A stretch of 64,000 nucleotides of DNA from Siccibacter turicensis LMG 23730 (GTDB taxonomy: Bacteria > Pseudomonadota > Gammaproteobacteria > Enterobacterales > Enterobacteriaceae), in the NCBI RefSeq assembly GCF_000463155.2, contig NZ_AWFZ01000017.1, positions 186,001 to 250,000 of the forward strand, written 5' to 3'. The notes beneath the pieces are model-generated. The model worked only from the letters and a program-made list of their open reading frames with translations, made no database searches and was not told the DNA's origin. Below, piece by piece: positions 62,273 to 64,000 of the stretch. The position numbers were made by a program, and so were the translations under genes. Position 1 is the stretch's first letter, and each line of letters starts with the position of its first letter.

Positions 62273-63433
62273 GTGGAACGCGTTGCGATTGTTGAGCGCC
62301 CGGACTGGCGCGAAAAAGCCACCGAATACGGTTTTAATTTTCACACCATGTACGGAGAACCGTACTGGTGTGAAGACGCCTACTACAAGCTGACCCTCTC
62401 CCAGGTGGAGCGCCTCGAAGAGGTCACCGCCGAGCTGCATCAGATGTGCCTCAAGGTGGTGGAAACCGTGGTAGAGAGCGACGAGCTGCTCGCCAAATTC
62501 CGCATTCCGAAGCACACCTGGGAGTTTGTTCGCCAGTCGTGGCGCACCGGCCAGCCCTCGCTCTACTCCCGTCTCGATCTGGCCTGGGATGGCGTAGGCG
62601 AGCCGAAGCTGCTGGAGAACAATGCTGATACCCCCACCTCGCTTTACGAGGCGGCGTTTTTCCAGTGGCTGTGGCTTGAAGACCAGCTTGGCGCCGGAAA
62701 GCTGCCCGAGGGCAGCGACCAGTTCAACAGTCTGCAAGAGAAGATCATCGATCGTTTCACACAGCTGCGCGAACAGTATGGCTTCCAGCTGCTGCATTTC
62801 ACCTGCTGTCGCGACAGCGTGGAAGACCGCGGCACGGTGCAGTATCTGCAGGACTGCGCCAACGAAGCGGGGGTCGCCTCCGAGTTCCTGTTCGTTGAAG
62901 ACATCGGGCTTGGCGAAAAAGGGCAGTTCACCGATCTGCAGGATCAGGTGATCAGCAACCTGTTCAAGCTCTACCCGTGGGAGTTTATGCTGCGCGAGAT
63001 GTTCTCCACCAAGCTGGAAGATGCCGGCGTGCGCTGGCTGGAGCCGGCCTGGAAAAGCATCATTTCCAACAAAGCGCTGCTGCCGATGCTGTGGAAGATG
63101 TTCCCCGACCACCCGAACCTGCTGCCTGCCTGGTTTGCGGAAGACGACCATCCTGAAATGGAAAAGTACGTGGTGAAGCCGCTGTTCTCACGCGAAGGCG
63201 CCAATATCACCATCGTCGATAACGGCCAGGAGATTGCCCGCTCAGAAGGCGTGTACGGCGAGGAGGGAATGATTGTTCAGCAGTACCACCCGCTGCCGCA
63301 GTTTGACGGCAACTACACGCTGATCGGCAGCTGGCTGATTAACGATGAGCCCGCCGGGATCGGCATCCGCGAAGATAAAGCGCTTATCACGCAGGACATG
63401 TCGCGTTTCTACCCGCACATTTTTGTGGAGTAG
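62273..63433 (+). CDS. ygiC: ATP-grasp enzyme YgiC (glutathionylspermidine-synthase-like)
   Basis: Protein of 386 residues of the ATP-grasp group related to the synthetase half of Gss. The ATP-grasp core includes [34 protein letters not shown] and the C-terminal [18 protein letters not shown]. coli YgiC is reported to act as a ligase without glutathionylspermidine activity; I do not know its substrate. The start two bases after ygiB supports cotranscription with tolC and ygiB. Confidence 0.94.
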   Translation: MERVAIVERPDWREKATEYGFNFHTMYGEPYWCEDAYYKLTLSQVERLEEVTAELHQMCLKVVETVVESDELLAKFRIPKHTWEFVRQSWRTGQPSLYSRLDLAWDGVGEPKLLENNADTPTSLYEAAFFQWLWLEDQLGAGKLPEGSDQFNSLQEKIIDRFTQLREQYGFQLLHFTCCRDSVEDRGTVQYLQDCANEAGVASEFLFVEDIGLGEKGQFTDLQDQVISNLFKLYPWEFMLREMFSTKLEDAGVRWLEPAWKSIISNKALLPMLWKMFPDHPNLLPAWFAEDDHPEMEKYVVKPLFSREGANITIVDNGQEIARSEGVYGEEGMIVQQYHPLPQFDGNYTLIGSWLINDEPAGIGIREDKALITQDMSRFYPHIFVE

Positions 63434-63439
63434 TCTCGA

Positions 63440-63468
63440 GCAAGGCGCGGGCTCCGCGCCTTGTTTTT
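63440..63468. terminator. ygiC / ygiD terminator
   Basis: CAAGGCGCGG-gct-CCGCGCCTTGTTTTT between the convergent ygiC and ygiD genes. Confidence 0.88.
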
Positions 63469-63472
63469 ATCT

Positions 63473-64000
63473 TTACCCTACCTGAACCGACAGCATGCTC
63501 AGCGATCCCATCTCCATGCCCTCTACCGGCACCGTCACCGGTTCGACGCCGTCCCACGCGCCAAGCACGTAGAGCAGCGGGAGATAGTGATCCGGGGTGG
63601 GGTTTGAAAGGCTGCCACCTTCATGTTCCAGATAGTTCACCAGCGGATGCTTATCGGCCTCGCCCTGCCAGGTCAGATTCGCTTTTACATAATCATTAAA
63701 CGACTGCGCCCACGGATAAGGCGTGCTCTCGCCGTGCCAGCGCGCGGTACGCAGGTTATGCACCACGTTGCCACTGGCAACCAGCATAACGCCTTCGTCG
63801 CGCAGCGCGGCAAGCTTGCGCCCCATCTGGTAGTGCCAGGCAGCGGGTTTGGTGCTGTCGATGCTGAGCTGCACCATTGGGATATCCGCATTCGGGTACA
63901 TTTTGATCAGCACGCCCCAGGAGCCGTGGTCGAAGCCCCAGGCTTCGTTGTCGAGCGTCACCGGGACAGGTGCCAGCAGATCCACCAGCCGCTGTGCCAG
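63473..64000 (-). CDS. ygiD: 4,5-DOPA dioxygenase-like extradiol dioxygenase YgiD (partial)
   Basis: The gene runs off the right end of the window; only the C-terminal about 175 residues are visible (LAQRLVDLLAPVPVTLDNEA onward). Full-length E. coli YgiD is about 271 residues and is a DODA-type, zinc-binding protein with dioxygenase activity on DOPA. The visible conserved part includes GFDHGSWGVLIKMYPNADIP and ASGNVVHNLR. It converges on ygiC as in E. coli. Confidence 0.93.
   Translation of the reverse strand: MAQRLVDLLAPVPVTLDNEAWGFDHGSWGVLIKMYPNADIPMVQLSIDSTKPAAWHYQMGRKLAALRDEGVMLVASGNVVHNLRTARWHGESTPYPWAQSFNDYVKANLTWQGEADKHPLVNYLEHEGGSLSNPTPDHYLPLLYVLGAWDGVEPVTVPVEGMEMGSLSMLSVQVG

Overview
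The window is chromosomal DNA of a member of the Enterobacteriaceae close to Enterobacter/Lelliottia. The housekeeping proteins (RpsT, DnaK, DnaJ, MutY, SpeC, YghZ, ExbB/D, MetC, YqhD, ParC, ParE, TolC) are close relatives of the E. coli proteins and mostly lie in E. coli order. The accessory content (chitinase cassette, autotransporter) is typical of environmental enterobacteria. I cannot name a species from sequence alone.

Layout. (1) 1-12356 matches the E. coli 0-0.5 min block read backwards: rpsT, nhaR, nhaA, dnaJ, dnaK, satP. Between nhaA and dnaJ, where E. coli K-12 has hok/mok and IS material, there is a five-gene cassette at 3052-8059. It holds a GH18 chitinase without a signal peptide, a small membrane-anchored winged-helix regulator, a GH108 muramidase, a LydA-like holin and a LysR regulator. 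This is the gene set expected of a holin/endolysin (type 10) secretion locus. (2) At 12357-12393 the order jumps to the E. coli 66-67 min region: yggN, yggL, trmB, mutY, yggX, mltC, speC, yqgA and tRNA-Phe. nupG, found between mltC and speC in E. coli, is absent. (3) 20541-34471 is accessory DNA behind the tRNA-Phe gene. It contains a degenerate copy of the tRNA 3' end, a GC-rich foreign segment with a 1258-residue nuclease plus STAND-type NTPase protein (a candidate antiphage defence gene), a relaxase-like remnant, two AT-rich unknown genes, a broken DJ-1/AraC regulator, a lipoprotein hydrolase, an autotransporter and a chemoreceptor. (4) 34472-64000 follows E. coli 67.6-68.5 min: yghZ, yqhA, yghA, exbDB, metC, yghB, yqhC, yqhD, dkgA, ygiQ, ftsP, plsC, parC, mdaB, ygiN, parE, yqiA, cpdA, yqiB, nudF, tolC, ygiB, ygiC and ygiD (cut by the window end). 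A small insertion at 36113-39081 carries three unknown genes, a FucR-like regulator and a chemoreceptor with a large internal deletion. The qseBC/ygiVW block of E. coli is absent between parC and mdaB.

How the genes work together. The chitinase locus looks self-contained: two regulators, a pore former and a wall hydrolase surround a cargo enzyme that has no Sec or Tat signal. yqhC-yqhD-dkgA is an aldehyde-detoxification unit. exbB-exbD energise TonB transport and have a Fur-like site upstream. parC and parE encode topoisomerase IV and flank the mdaB-ygiN quinone pair. nudF-yqiB-cpdA-yqiA-parE is a tightly packed operon divergent from tolC-ygiB-ygiC. All functions are assigned from recognised families and motifs. 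No database search was possible.
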